DNA of 64,000 nt, from assembly GCA_050330635.1 (NCBI GenBank), contig JBHJNQ010000053.1, positions 1 to 64,000 of the forward strand, in the 5' to 3' direction. The notes under the pieces are model-generated. The model searched no databases and was not told where the DNA came from. It saw only the letters and a program-made list of their open reading frames with translations. Within the stretch, counting starts at the first letter, position 1; each line of letters starts with the position of its first letter. Shown in pieces: positions 44,209-52,004 of this stretch. The position numbers were made by a program, and so were the translations under genes. Source of the DNA: CADEDH01 sp050330635. GTDB lineage: Bacteria > Actinomycetota > Acidimicrobiia > Acidimicrobiales > SZUA-35.

Positions 44209-44648
44209 CCGACGCCGACGCGACCCTGCAAACGATCGAACAACGGGTCCGGATCGCCGCCTCACCCGAAACGGTCTGGTCGTTCTGGACCACCGCCGAG
44301 CGCCTGTGTCAATGGTGGGGATCGTCGGCCGAGGTCGTCCCCGAACCCGGCGGGATCTTCCGAGTCCGGATGTCCGCCGATGGTCCCGTGATGCGCGGGT
44401 CCTACATAGCGCTCGAACCGTTCCACCGCGTGGCGTTCAGCTTCGGGTGGGAGAACAACGCCCCTGGCGAACCACTCGCGCCCGGCTCCACGATCGTCGA
44501 AGTCACCCTCACTCCGGACGAGGGCGACACCGAACTCTTGGTGCGTCACTCGCACATGCCAGCAACACACGCCGCTGACCACGCGACGGGTTGGGCGCTC
44601 TTCGTCGGCGAACGGCTACCAGCAGCCGCGGCGAGCGTGACGCGATGA
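44205..44648 (+). CDS. SRPBCC (AHSA1-type) protein, first
   Basis: A 147-residue START-like/AHSA1 protein: TIEQRVRIAASPETVWSFWT opens the fold, followed by LCQWWGSSAEVVPEPGGIFR and FSFGWENNAPGEPLAPGSTI, with TGWALFVGERLPAAAA in the C-terminal helix. The fold forms a deep hydrophobic pocket; ligands are unknown. ATG 44205 overlaps the ArsR stop and its own end overlaps the next gene (ATGA). ArsR-SRPBCC pairs are common in soil actinobacteria. Confidence 0.85.
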   Translation: MTDADATLQTIEQRVRIAASPETVWSFWTTAERLCQWWGSSAEVVPEPGGIFRVRMSADGPVMRGSYIALEPFHRVAFSFGWENNAPGEPLAPGSTIVEVTLTPDEGDTELLVRHSHMPATHAADHATGWALFVGERLPAAAASVTR

Positions 44649-45097
44649 GCGTCGATGTCGTCAGCGAGATCACCATCGAACGGCCAATCGCGGACGTCGC
44701 GGCACTGGCCACTGACCCCGAGAACGCGCCAACGTGGTACGTCAACATCAAGTCCGTCGAATGGCAGACCGAGCCGCCGCTGAGCGTCGGGTCGCAGGTC
44801 GCCTTCGTCGCTCAGTTCATGGGCCGACGACTCACCTACACCTACGAGGTCATCGAACTCCTACCCGAGTCGCGTCTGGTCATGCGGACCGCACACGGAC
44901 CGTTTCCGATGGAGACCACCTACACGTGGGCATCGATCGGCACGGACTCAACGCGGATGACGCTACGAAATCGAGGGAACCCCGCAGGGTACTCGAGGCT
45001 GGTCGCACCGATCATGCAACGGGCAGTACGTCGAGCGAATCGCAAGGATCTCGCCCTCCTCAAGTCGATTCTCGAGTCCGACAGAAGCACGACATGA
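44645..45097 (+). CDS. SRPBCC-family protein, second
   Basis: A 150-residue polyketide-cyclase-like START protein: SEITIERPIADVAALATDPE, NAPTWYVNIKSVEWQTEP, VGSQVAFVAQFMGRRLTYTY and a basic C-terminal helix (APIMQRAVRRANRKDLALLK). Only distantly similar to the preceding SRPBCC protein. Third gene of the ArsR operon, with ATGA overlaps on both ends; the following gene is broken. Confidence 0.85.
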   Translation: MSVDVVSEITIERPIADVAALATDPENAPTWYVNIKSVEWQTEPPLSVGSQVAFVAQFMGRRLTYTYEVIELLPESRLVMRTAHGPFPMETTYTWASIGTDSTRMTLRNRGNPAGYSRLVAPIMQRAVRRANRKDLALLKSILESDRSTT

Positions 45098-45231
45098 AGG
45101 TTCCCAAAACGAGCGAGGCCGACTTCGCTCGCCTTCTGAACTCGTCCCGGGATCGACCCGATCGTGACCATCACACCGATGTTCGGCAACCTCGCCGCCT
45201 TCGTCAACGGCAACATGTTCAAGGGCCGGAG
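45094..45231 (+). pseudogene. TfoX N-terminal-domain protein remnant
   Basis: ATG 45094 overlaps the previous stop and starts MKVPKTSEADFARLLNS; in another frame the DNA goes on with GIDPIVTITPMFGNLAAFVN and GNMFKG, the MFG-x-LA-x-F-x-NGNMF signature of TfoX N-terminal domains. A frameshift near 45150 and loss of everything after 45231 make it a remnant. This marks a rearrangement end, since the ArsR operon should have continued here. Confidence 0.6.
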
Positions 45232-45486
45232 GGCGAGCCCCAGGGATTCACAGCAGCTGCGGTGTCTTGGTGAGACCGCACGGTATCGCTCGGCGGCTTG
45301 GGCTGAGGTGCCGAGGAGTTCGCCGATGCGTTGCGTGGTCGAGGATCTCTTGGGTGGACTTGGGCATCAGGTCTCCAGGTACTTGGGTCGGGCCGCCATG
45401 GCGTGAACGATGAACTCGATCCCCTCGGCCTCCGCGACGCCGATCTCGAGGAGGCGGGCCGAGGGTCGGGTCCGAGCGGGTCTTTC

Positions 45487-45816
45487 CGGCGGACGCGACC
45501 ACGCCCTGGCCTGGCTGTTGGCGTTGAACGGGCTGCGGATCTCCGAGGCGCTCGGAGCCGACATCGACGACCTCGACGTCAACCGCGCCATCCACCGCAA
45601 AGGGACGCAAGACCGCCACCATCCTGCTGTCGTCCCGGACGGCGCGGGCGCTCGATCTCTACAGCGGTGAACCGAGACCGGGCCGATCTTCTTGAACCAC
45701 GACGGCACCCGGCGCCTGGACCGTCACGCCTCAGCCCGGATCGTGCGACGACTCGCCAGGCGTGCCGGGAGCGACAAGCGGATCAGCCCGCACCCGCTGC
45801 GGCACTCGTTCATCGA
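45487..45816 (+). pseudogene. Tyrosine recombinase (phage-type integrase) remnant
   Basis: Three frames give consecutive parts of a catalytic domain: ALAWLLALNGLRISEALGAD (first catalytic Arg), RKTATILLSSRTARALDLYS, then FLNHDGTRRLDRHASARIV and SDKRISPHPLRHSFI (HxxR box). The C-terminal Tyr and the N-terminal arm-binding domain are absent. This is what is left of an integrase, evidence that a mobile element once inserted in the accessory zone. Confidence 0.7.
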
Positions 45817-45899
45817 CCGGCGACCCGCTCGAATACTGCCGGATCTGATCGGTTGGTGCGGAATCAGGCGACGCCTGTCTGTGCGTCCTACTCCCCAAA

Positions 45900-45919
45900 C
45901 GAATACCACTCCGAATACC
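45900..45919 (+). promoter_or_regulatory. Direct repeat before the toxin-antitoxin pair
   Basis: CGAATACC is repeated at 45900-45907 and 45912-45919, 12 bp apart, about 20 bp before the antitoxin start. Ribbon-helix-helix antitoxins often bind such sites to autoregulate. Confidence 0.4.
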
Positions 45920-45939
45920 GCCACGGTATGCTTCGTTTG

Positions 45940-46194
45940 ATGGCAACCGAGCAGATCGCGATCCGTCTCCCATCGGAACAGCTCGAAGAACTCGATGACC
46001 TCGTACGACGCCGTGTCTACGCAACCCGGGCTGCCGCCGTGCGTGCAGGTATCGACGCGCTCGTCGATCTCGATCGGCGACGCCGGGACGAACGCGCGAT
46101 CGTCGAGGGCTACCGGCGCACGCCGCCGACCGACGCCGAGACGGCGTCGGCGATCGCCTCGCTTCGCGACGCCATCGCCGACGAGCCGTGGTGA
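45940..46194 (+). CDS. Ribbon-helix-helix antitoxin (MazE-like partner)
   Basis: An 84-residue RHH protein: the DNA-binding strand IAIRLPSEQLEELDDLVRR, followed by RAAAVRAGIDALVDLDRRRR, and an acidic-basic C-terminal tail (ASLRDAIADEPW) that would wrap the toxin. ATG 45940 is chosen; ATG 45928 in the same frame is also possible. The stop overlaps the toxin start (GTGA), the classical antitoxin-first arrangement. Confidence 0.85.
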   Translation: MATEQIAIRLPSEQLEELDDLVRRRVYATRAAAVRAGIDALVDLDRRRRDERAIVEGYRRTPPTDAETASAIASLRDAIADEPW

Positions 46195-46508
46195 CTGAAC
46201 CGCGGCGTGGCGAGGTCTGGTGGGGCGAGATCGAAGACGTCGGCCGTCGACCCTTTCTCGTGATGACGAGGACTGCGGCGATCCCTGTTCTGCGCAGCGT
46301 CCTCGCAGCGCCGGTAACGCGAACGATCCGCGACATCCCGACCGAGTTCCGGCTCGGCCCGAGCGACGGTATGCCGACCGATTGCGTCGCGAGCTTCGAC
46401 AACCTACGTGTCGTGGCGAAGGCTTACCTCGTCGCGCGTCAGTGCACTCTCGACCCGTTGCGCCTCACCGAGGCGTGCGAGGCCCTTCGTTCTGCAGTCG
46501 ATTGTTGA
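46191..46508 (+). CDS. MazF/PemK-family toxin endoribonuclease
   Basis: A 105-residue MazF-type toxin: PRRGEVWWGEIEDVGRRPFL (substrate-loop region), VLRSVLAAPVTRTIRDIPTE, and DCVASFDNLRVVAKAYLVAR. MazF cleaves single-stranded RNA at short motifs. GTG 46191 overlaps the antitoxin stop by four bases; a GTG one codon upstream (46188) is equivalent. Complete and of normal length, so the pair is probably active. Confidence 0.85.
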   Translation: MTEPRRGEVWWGEIEDVGRRPFLVMTRTAAIPVLRSVLAAPVTRTIRDIPTEFRLGPSDGMPTDCVASFDNLRVVAKAYLVARQCTLDPLRLTEACEALRSAVDC

Positions 46509-46633
46509 ACTAGCAAAGAGGAGCGGCTGCCTGCGCAACTCAGCCGGTGCGCCGCTCGAATAGTGATGCGGTTAGCCCGAGGACGCCTTGCCGGGCACGG
46601 ACCTGTGAGCGATAGGGGACGCTTTGTTGCTGT

Positions 46634-47047
46634 TCAGATCCTGACGATTTCGAACTCGACCTGAAGCTTTCGTCGGGTCGGCCAAGGACCATCGGTGGTG
46701 ATGAGCTGATCGACACCAGCCGTTGTCGACGTGGCGATGACGAGCGCGTCAGGGAGTCGGAGGAAGCGGTGGCGGGCTCTGAGTCGAGCCGCCTCGATCG
46801 CGATTGCGGGCGAGAGGTCGACGATCTCCACCGGAAGCCGATCGAAGGTGTCTCTTACGATCTGGATTGCCTGTTCGCTTCTGCGGGCTGGTCCGACGAG
46901 ACACTCGGCGAGGGCGGACGCAGCCATGGCGAGGTGGTCGCCGTTGTCGAGTGCTCGGGTCAGTGACGCCGTCGCGGCGGCGTGATGGGCGTCGGAAGCA
47001 TCGAGGAATCCGATGATGACGCCGGCATCGAGGTGGGTCAGTCCCAT
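46634..47047 (-). CDS. PIN-domain (VapC-like) toxin ribonuclease
   Basis: A 137-residue PIN domain. Acidic residues expected for Mg2+ binding are visible in THLDAGVIIGFLDASDAHH (first Asp), SALAECLVGPAR (Glu), LPDALVIATSTTAGVD (Asp) and LITTDGPW (Asp). VapC-type toxins cut tRNA or rRNA. It follows an AbrB-type antitoxin with a 10-nt overlap, the usual order. The 125 bp between it and the MazF gene show nothing further. Confidence 0.88.
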   Translation of the reverse strand: MGLTHLDAGVIIGFLDASDAHHAAATASLTRALDNGDHLAMAASALAECLVGPARRSEQAIQIVRDTFDRLPVEIVDLSPAIAIEAARLRARHRFLRLPDALVIATSTTAGVDQLITTDGPWPTRRKLQVEFEIVRI

Positions 47048-47283
47048 TCGGAGCGGAACTCGTCGAGTTCGCCTTGTTGGTAGACGCCGGTCAAGGCGCC
47101 GGCGAGTTCGGCGACGACGTCGTGCTCGCGTTCGAGGATGACTCGGCCTGCTCCGTCGGAGCGGGCGACCAGTCGGTCGCCGATCTCCAAGCCGGCGCTC
47201 CGGAGGGCTTCGGCGGGAATCGTGATCTGGTGCTTGGAGCTGATCTTGGAGGTTCCTCGGCGCCGTTTCTTTACTTCAACCAT
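47038..47283 (-). CDS. AbrB/SpoVT-type antitoxin (VapB-like)
   Basis: An 81-residue swapped-hairpin protein: KISSKHQITIPAEALRSAGL, EIGDRLVARSDGAGRVILER, then a tail with GALTGVYQQGELDEFRSEWD that would bind the PIN toxin. ATG 47283 is taken as the start since homology begins there; the open frame to 47634 is not used. Overlaps the PIN gene. Confidence 0.85.
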   Translation of the reverse strand: MVEVKKRRRGTSKISSKHQITIPAEALRSAGLEIGDRLVARSDGAGRVILEREHDVVAELAGALTGVYQQGELDEFRSEWD

Positions 47284-47676
47284 AGATGTAAGGGTAATGG
47301 CGCCGCTGCTGGGTGGCAAGGTCGGGTCGTCGAGCGCGTGGTGGCCGCCAGGCGATTGGTGTTGCTGCTGTCGAACAGCGGCGTCGACGACGAGCTGCTC
47401 CTGCCTGGAACCATGTGGTACCGCGCTGCCTACTCGCTGCGCCTTCTCCCACTTCTCGACGGGTCGACGGACCCAGGCCTGCTCAATGGCGAGCAGGCCC
47501 CAATGGCGGAGACAGGCGTAGCCCGATGGCGGCCCGTCTCTGCGCTCGGCATTGCTCATCGCCAGATCGCTGGGAGTGGACGCGAGCTTTTCGACCTCGT
47601 CGAGGTCGTGGAGAAGAACCGTGCTCGTCGGCATCGGCCGCTTTGAAGAGGTCTCAGTCGGGGTGAACGGCTCCCG
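47284..47676. other. Stretch without a recognisable gene
   Basis: A minus-strand frame (47634 downward) is open and starts MPTSTVLLHDLDEVEKLAS, but it has no family match that I recognise and shares its frame with the antitoxin only by chance. No repeats or clear regulatory sites are seen. Confidence 0.3.
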
Positions 47677-48438
47677 TCAGGCGGTCTGCTCGAGGACGGC
47701 GAACACGGCGCCGAGCGGGTCCTCCACTACGGCGAAGCGCATGCCGCCCCCGGTCATCGTCTCGGTGGTCGCCGTTCCCCCGAGTTCCCGGGTGCGTGCA
47801 ACTGCCGCATCGACATCGTCGACGGCGAAGTATACGAGCCAGTACGACGGGACCTCGTCGGGCACGCCCGGCGGCATGTTCATGAGTCCGGCCACGTCGA
47901 TGCCGCCCTGGCCGAAGACGGTGTAGTCGGCATCGGCGTCGTCGCGGGCGGTCCAGTCGAAGAGCTGCTCGTAGAAGCGCCGGCTCGTCGCCCAGTCACG
48001 GCTGTCGGTCTCGATCCACGCGACGGCACCCGTGGCGTCCACGATCATCGAGCCCTCCGGTGTCGGCTGCATCAGCCCGACCACGGCCCCCGCCGGATCA
48101 GCGAGCACGGCGATTCGGTCGCCGCCCGGGACCTCCATGGGCGGCTGCAACCCAGTCGCGCCCGCGTCCAGCGCCTGCGCCCAGGTCGCGTCGATGTCGG
48201 CGACCGACACGTACACGTTCCAGGCGGGCGGCGCACCGGCCGCTTCGGGCGCCGGCGCCATCATGCCGGCAGCCGGTTCACCGTCGACCAGACCGATGAC
48301 ATAGCGGCCCATCGGTGTGTCCTCGGCGTCGATCTGCCAGCCGAGCAGGCCGGTGTAGAACCCAGCGGCTGCGTCCGGATCGGGGGTCGACAGATCGACC
48401 CAGGCGACGGTGCCGGGCAGTCGGGGCGGGGCGGACAT
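47677..48438 (-). CDS. Two-domain VOC (glyoxalase/bleomycin-resistance-like) protein
   Basis: A 253-residue protein of two VOC domains: the first (residues about 8-120) opens VAWVDLSTPDPDAAAGFYTG and closes IAVLADPAGAVVGLMQ; the second (about 130-250) opens AVAWIETDSRDWATSRRFYE and closes FAVVEDPLGAVFAVLEQ. Such proteins bind metal and small ligands; function is not predictable. The start is ATG 48438, where AGGAGG lies 7 nt upstream; the longer frame runs through sulfatase remnants. Confidence 0.88.
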   Translation of the reverse strand: MSAPPRLPGTVAWVDLSTPDPDAAAGFYTGLLGWQIDAEDTPMGRYVIGLVDGEPAAGMMAPAPEAAGAPPAWNVYVSVADIDATWAQALDAGATGLQPPMEVPGGDRIAVLADPAGAVVGLMQPTPEGSMIVDATGAVAWIETDSRDWATSRRFYEQLFDWTARDDADADYTVFGQGGIDVAGLMNMPPGVPDEVPSYWLVYFAVDDVDAAVARTRELGGTATTETMTGGGMRFAVVEDPLGAVFAVLEQTA

Positions 48439-48568
48439 GACGGAACCTCCTGTTGGGGTTGTTGCGGCCAGCACTAGCTTCACCCGAGCCGGTCCGAGCC
48501 CGCAGGGTCCAACGTCCCCGGCGACGAATGAACAGTAGGTGAACCCGGGGGTCCAATCCACCGCCTTG

Positions 48569-48640
48569 TCACTCCTGGCCGGTTGCCAGGTGGGTGGTGA
48601 AGAAGTCGACGATGCTTTGGCGGGCATCGATGGCCGAGCG
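48569..48640 (-). pseudogene. C-terminal tail of an alpha/beta-hydrolase-like protein
   Basis: About 20 residues, SAIDARQSIVDFFTTHLATG plus QE and a stop, resemble the last helix of dienelactone-type hydrolases (ARxxxIxFFxxHL). It is fused to the sulfatase fragment, so a deletion removed everything between. The match is short. Confidence 0.3.
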
Positions 48641-48644
48641 CGGG

Positions 48645-48907
48645 CCACGTTGTCGAACCGGTCGTCGAGCGGGGTGCCGTTGGCCACGACCCGGTTGTTG
48701 CGCTGGTAGGTCCCCGTGTAGAGGGCGGCCCGCCCGGGGGTGCCGGGCGCGGCGTTGGCGTAGTGGCGGGCGAATCGCACCCCGGCGGCCGCCAGCTCGT
48801 CGAGCACGGGGGTGCGGACCACAGGGGTGCTCGTTTCACCCGAGCGAGTCCGCTCGGAACTGCTCGAACGTGACCAACAGGACGTTCGGGCGTCGACGTC
48901 GGGCCAT
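48645..48907 (-). pseudogene. Sulfatase N-terminal remnant with frameshift
   Basis: ATG 48907 begins RRPNVLLVTFEQFRADSLG and stops; in another frame follow VVRTPVLDELAAAGVRFARH, YANAAPGTPGRAALYTGTYQ and NNRVVANGTPLDDRFDNVA. This is the start of a type I sulfatase, but the site normally C/S-x-P-x-R reads GTPGRA, so even the modifiable Cys/Ser is changed to Gly. About 85 of roughly 500 residues remain. Confidence 0.65.
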
Positions 48908-49010
48908 CACCGGGCAGTGTGGCAGGCACCGGAGACCGAGGATCGCACGGGGCCGAGAATTCACCCGCCGTTCGGCCGAAGCGAGCCTTCGGGGGACCCC
49001 GCCCGCCGGT

Positions 49011-49062
49011 CACCCGGGGCGATCACCCGGGGCGATCACCCGGGGCGGTCACCCGGGGCGGT
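49011..49062 (+). repeat. Four 13-bp tandem repeats
   Basis: CACCCGGGGCGAT occurs twice (49011-49036) and CACCCGGGGCGGT twice (49037-49062), with a partial fifth copy after. The unit is not a multiple of three. It lies between the sulfatase and LLM remnants. Confidence 0.9.
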
Positions 49063-49188
49063 GACCCGGCGGCGAACGCCCAGGCACAATGGTGCCGACG
49101 ACGATGGGGGAGGAAAACGGGCGAGCTCGGGATGGGTGACGGCCTCGACGAACGGGGGCGGCGCTGGACCGTCGCGCCGTTGGGTCCG

Positions 49189-49289
49189 ATGACGACGAGG
49201 AACGCCGTGCCCAACCGGGCGTCGATCGGCTACCTGATCCCGACCCGGGAGGCCGTGATGGCGGCGGAACGCCTCGGCTACCACTCGAG
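49189..49289 (+). pseudogene. N-terminal part of the split LLM-class oxidoreductase
   Basis: ATG 49189 gives NRASIGYLIPTREAVMAAER and LGYHS, the beginning of an F420-type LLM enzyme, then stops at 49293 as it runs into the inverted middle part. Between VMAAER and LGYHS about 20 family residues seem to be missing. The change of strand occurs at CTCGAG (49284-49289). Confidence 0.6.
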
Positions 49290-49310
49290 ATGATCGTCGA
49301 AACGGCCGAC
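49284..49310 (-). repeat. 27-bp inverted repeat, right copy (within LLM gene)
   Basis: Exact reverse complement of 40739-40765. On this side it ends the middle part of the LLM gene; on the other side it begins the C-terminal part. Confidence 0.85.
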
Positions 49311-49529
49311 CCGGCGCTCGAAGGCCACGCCGGCGGCGGTGAACTCGTGGCGGATCGACGGGGCGTCGGCGGCGATGCCTACGCCGAGCACGAGCCGTCC
49401 CTCGGCGATGCGGTCGAGGGTGGTGGCCACCTGCTGGGCCATCACCACCGGGTGGCGGAGCACGGGGATGAGAGCAATGTGAGCGGTGATGAGCAGTGGG
49501 CTCGGCCGGGCCAGACGGGCGGTGTGCAT
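49284..49529 (-). pseudogene. Middle part of the split LLM-class oxidoreductase
   Basis: The frame reads ITAHIALIPVLRHPVVMAQQ, VATTLDRIAEGRLVLGVGIA and HEFTAAGVAFERRVGRFDDH, the central barrel of an LLM enzyme, and stops right after the 27-bp repeat. The natural continuation (LELCRKLWSGEG) lies at 40739 on the other strand. Together with the N-terminal piece the three parts cover most of one ~300-residue protein. Confidence 0.7.
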
Positions 49530-49620
49530 CGGCGGGCCGGATCCCCATTAGCCCCACGACCAGCCCGGCCTCATGCTCCGTTCCCTCGCCCGATGACGGG
49601 CGCTCAGCGAGCCTCGAGCT

Positions 49621-50638
49621 AGTGGTGGCGGTGGTAGAGGTCCGGGACGTGGGCGTGGGAGTGGATCACGGGTCGGTGTCGGTGTCGGTGGCTGTGTGGG
49701 GTCGCCCCGGCGTCGTCCCTGGCGTCGTGGTCGTGGTCGTGGTGTGGGTCGTCGTGGCGGTGTTCGTGCTCGTGCTCGCTCGGTTCGTGAGCGTGTCGGT
49801 GTTCGTGGGCCGATTCGAGGGAGACGGCGCCGCCGACGGCGGCGATGGCGATGGCGGCGACCTGGGCACCGGTGACGGCTTCGTCGAGTGCGGTCCAGGC
49901 GAGGAGGGCGCGAGGAAGGGGGCGGTGGCGAAGACGAGTTGGCCCCGGGCCGCTCCGAGGTCACGGGCACCCTTGACCCACAGCACGATGGATGCCCCGT
50001 AGCCGGCGGCGCCGATGGCGAGTGCGCCGATCACATCGGATGCCCTGACGGTGGACGCGGTGTCGGCGGTGATGAGCCCGAGGACGAGGTTGGCGGTGCC
50101 GGCGATCAGGCCCTTCAGGAACACGACGTGCTGGGGTGAGAGCTGGTCGATGCGGGCGGTGACGCCGTTGTCGAAGCCCCAGGCGACGCAGGCTCCGGCG
50201 ATGAGCAAGGCGCCGGTGTCGACGGTGGCGCCGGGCGGCGCCGGCGATGGTGACGAGTGCGGCGCCGACGAGCAGCCGGCGACCGAGGTGTTCGCGAAAG
50301 ACCGTGGCGGCGAGGGCGACGGTGGCGGCGAGCTCGAGGTTCAACAGGATCGAGGCGCTGGCGGCGGAGGTGCGGGTGAGGCCGGCGACCAGGAGCGCAG
50401 GTCCGATGGCGCCGCCGGCGATGACGGCCATCGCCGCCGCCTTCCAGTCGCGGTAGATGGCGGCCCGGTCGGGTCGGTGGGCGAGCGTGTGGGGGGTGAC
50501 GGCGAGCCCGGCGCCGAGGTAGAGGAGCCCGGCGAGCACGAGGACGTCCATGCCGTCGGCCAGCTCGGACGCAGCGGGGGCGGAGGCGCCGAAGAGCAGG
50601 GCGGCGGCCAGGCAGCGCAGCACGCCTCGAGTGGGCAT
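49621..50638 (-). pseudogene. DMT/EamA-family transporter with His-rich tail, two frameshifts
   Basis: Three frames together give a ten-helix DMT permease: LRCLAAALLFGASAPAASEL through LGRRLLVGAALVTIAG, then ALLIAGACVAWGFDNGVTAR through GARGQLVFATAPFLA, then LLAWTALDEAVTGAQVAAIA and a tail of His-X-His repeats (ESAHEHRHAHEPSEHEHEH, PVIHSHAHVPDLYHRHH). Shifts lie near 50233 and 49922. The His-rich tail suggests metal (zinc or nickel) transport. With two indels no full protein is made, unless they are sequencing errors. Confidence 0.7.
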
Positions 50639-50689
50639 GCGTCTCAGTTTGCCGCGGCGCGCGCCGGCGGATCTCGCGGTAGGTGGAAC

Positions 50690-51820
50690 TCAGGCTCCGA
50701 GGCTGTCATAGGCCGCGTCGACCAGGGCGTAGCTGCGGGCCCCGCCGACGGTACCCAACTCCATCTTGTTCATCACGTAGGCGATCGTCAGTCGATGGTC
50801 GAGGTCGTTCACGATCAGTGAACCGCCGTAGCCACCCCAGAAGGCCACGGCGTCGCCCCGACCGATCGGCAGCTCCGGGCAGCGGAGGCCGTAGCCGATG
50901 CCGAACCGGAGCGTGTCACCGATGACCATGTCGGGGCCGTAGGCCTGTTCCTCGAGCACCCGCCGGGCCACCGCCTCGGAGAACAGGCGCACCCCGCGGG
51001 CCTCGCCCCCCGCCGAGAGCACCGACTGGACGGCGGCGACCGATCGGGCGTTGCCGTGCCCGCCGGCCGCCGGGATCTCCGCCTGCCGCCATGCCCGCTC
51101 CCACGACTGCTTGGCGTTGACCAGAGGGTTGGTCATGGTGCGCAGCATCATCGGCGGGAACTCCTCGGGCCGCTCGGGCCTCGGCGGGGTGATCACGATC
51201 GCCACCCGATCGTCGAGCTCCGGCCCGAACCCGACATGGAAGTCGGCACCGAGTGGCTCGGCGATCTCGGTGCGGAAGAACGTCCCGAAGCTCTGATCGG
51301 TCACCCGGCGCACCAGCTCGCCCACCAGATAGCCCTGGGTGATGGCGTGGTAACCCGACCCGTTGCCCGGCTCCCACCACGGCTCCTGGGCGGCGAGCAG
51401 CGACGTCATCTTGTCCCAGTCGTACAGGTCCTCGGGCGCCACCTTCTCCTGCCACCCGGACAGGCCGGCCGTGTGCCCCATCACGTGACGGACGAGGACG
51501 CCCTCCTTGCCGTTGGCCGCGAACTCGGGCCAGTAGCGGGCGACGGGGGCGTCGAGGTCGAGCTCGCCCCGATCGGCCAGCAGCAGGGCCGCCACGAACG
51601 TCATCGTCTTCGTGGTCGACCAGACGTTGATGATCGTGTCGCGCTCCCACGGCACCGTCCGGTCCCGGTCGGCGAACCCGCCCCACAGGTCCACCACCGG
51701 CTCACCGTCGAGATGGACGGCCACCGACGCCCCCACGTCGACCCCTTGGTCGAAGTTGGCGGCGAACGCCTCGCGTACCGCGCCGAACCGGTCATCACAG
51801 AACCCGCTGATGTCAGCCAT
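50690..51820 (-). CDS. Beta-lactamase-like serine hydrolase/esterase
   Basis: A 376-residue class C beta-lactamase-fold protein: nucleophile motif NVWSTTKTMTFVAALLLADR (SxxK, about residue 68), the tyrosine region GSGYHAITQGYLVGELVRRV (YxN-like, here YHA) and a C-terminal FWGGYGGSLIVNDLD. Without the third YxN residue it resembles EstB-type esterases rather than true lactamases. No signal peptide, so cytoplasmic. ATG 51820 is used as the start because family homology begins there. Confidence 0.87.
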   Translation of the reverse strand: MADISGFCDDRFGAVREAFAANFDQGVDVGASVAVHLDGEPVVDLWGGFADRDRTVPWERDTIINVWSTTKTMTFVAALLLADRGELDLDAPVARYWPEFAANGKEGVLVRHVMGHTAGLSGWQEKVAPEDLYDWDKMTSLLAAQEPWWEPGNGSGYHAITQGYLVGELVRRVTDQSFGTFFRTEIAEPLGADFHVGFGPELDDRVAIVITPPRPERPEEFPPMMLRTMTNPLVNAKQSWERAWRQAEIPAAGGHGNARSVAAVQSVLSAGGEARGVRLFSEAVARRVLEEQAYGPDMVIGDTLRFGIGYGLRCPELPIGRGDAVAFWGGYGGSLIVNDLDHRLTIAYVMNKMELGTVGGARSYALVDAAYDSLGA

Positions 51821-51902
51821 GGCGCCGACCCTAGTTTGCGCCCGTCCGGGGCACGATCCAGCTCGGGCGTCCACCGGTGCGGGGGCGGTCCGTGAGGGCG
51901 GA

Positions 51903-51941
51903 CCGTAAGGTCACGCCGTAAGGTCACGCCGTAAGGTCACG
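51903..51941 (+). repeat. Three 13-bp tandem repeats before the acyl-CoA dehydrogenase
   Basis: CCGTAAGGTCACG is repeated exactly three times in a row, about 65 bp upstream of the acyl-CoA dehydrogenase start. It may be an operator array or a slippage product. Its period equals that of the 49-kb repeat but the sequence differs. Confidence 0.85.
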
Positions 51942-52004
51942 GCCATGGCCGGGGGCCGACCTCCGACGCGGTGCCTCCCCGGTCCGGCAACGAAAGGAAC
52001 CAGC

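Noticed and set aside
45248..45410. A minus-strand gene starting MPKSTQEILDHA
   Set aside because: Only a dozen residues look natural before the frame loses sense; too little to call, though a remnant is possible.
49011..49062. Tandem repeats as a CRISPR array
   Set aside because: Units of 13 bp follow each other without spacers, and no cas gene is nearby.
40739..49310. 27-bp inverted repeats as the ends of a transposon
   Set aside because: The repeat is coding sequence of an LLM gene, no transposase is present between the copies and no target-site duplication is seen.
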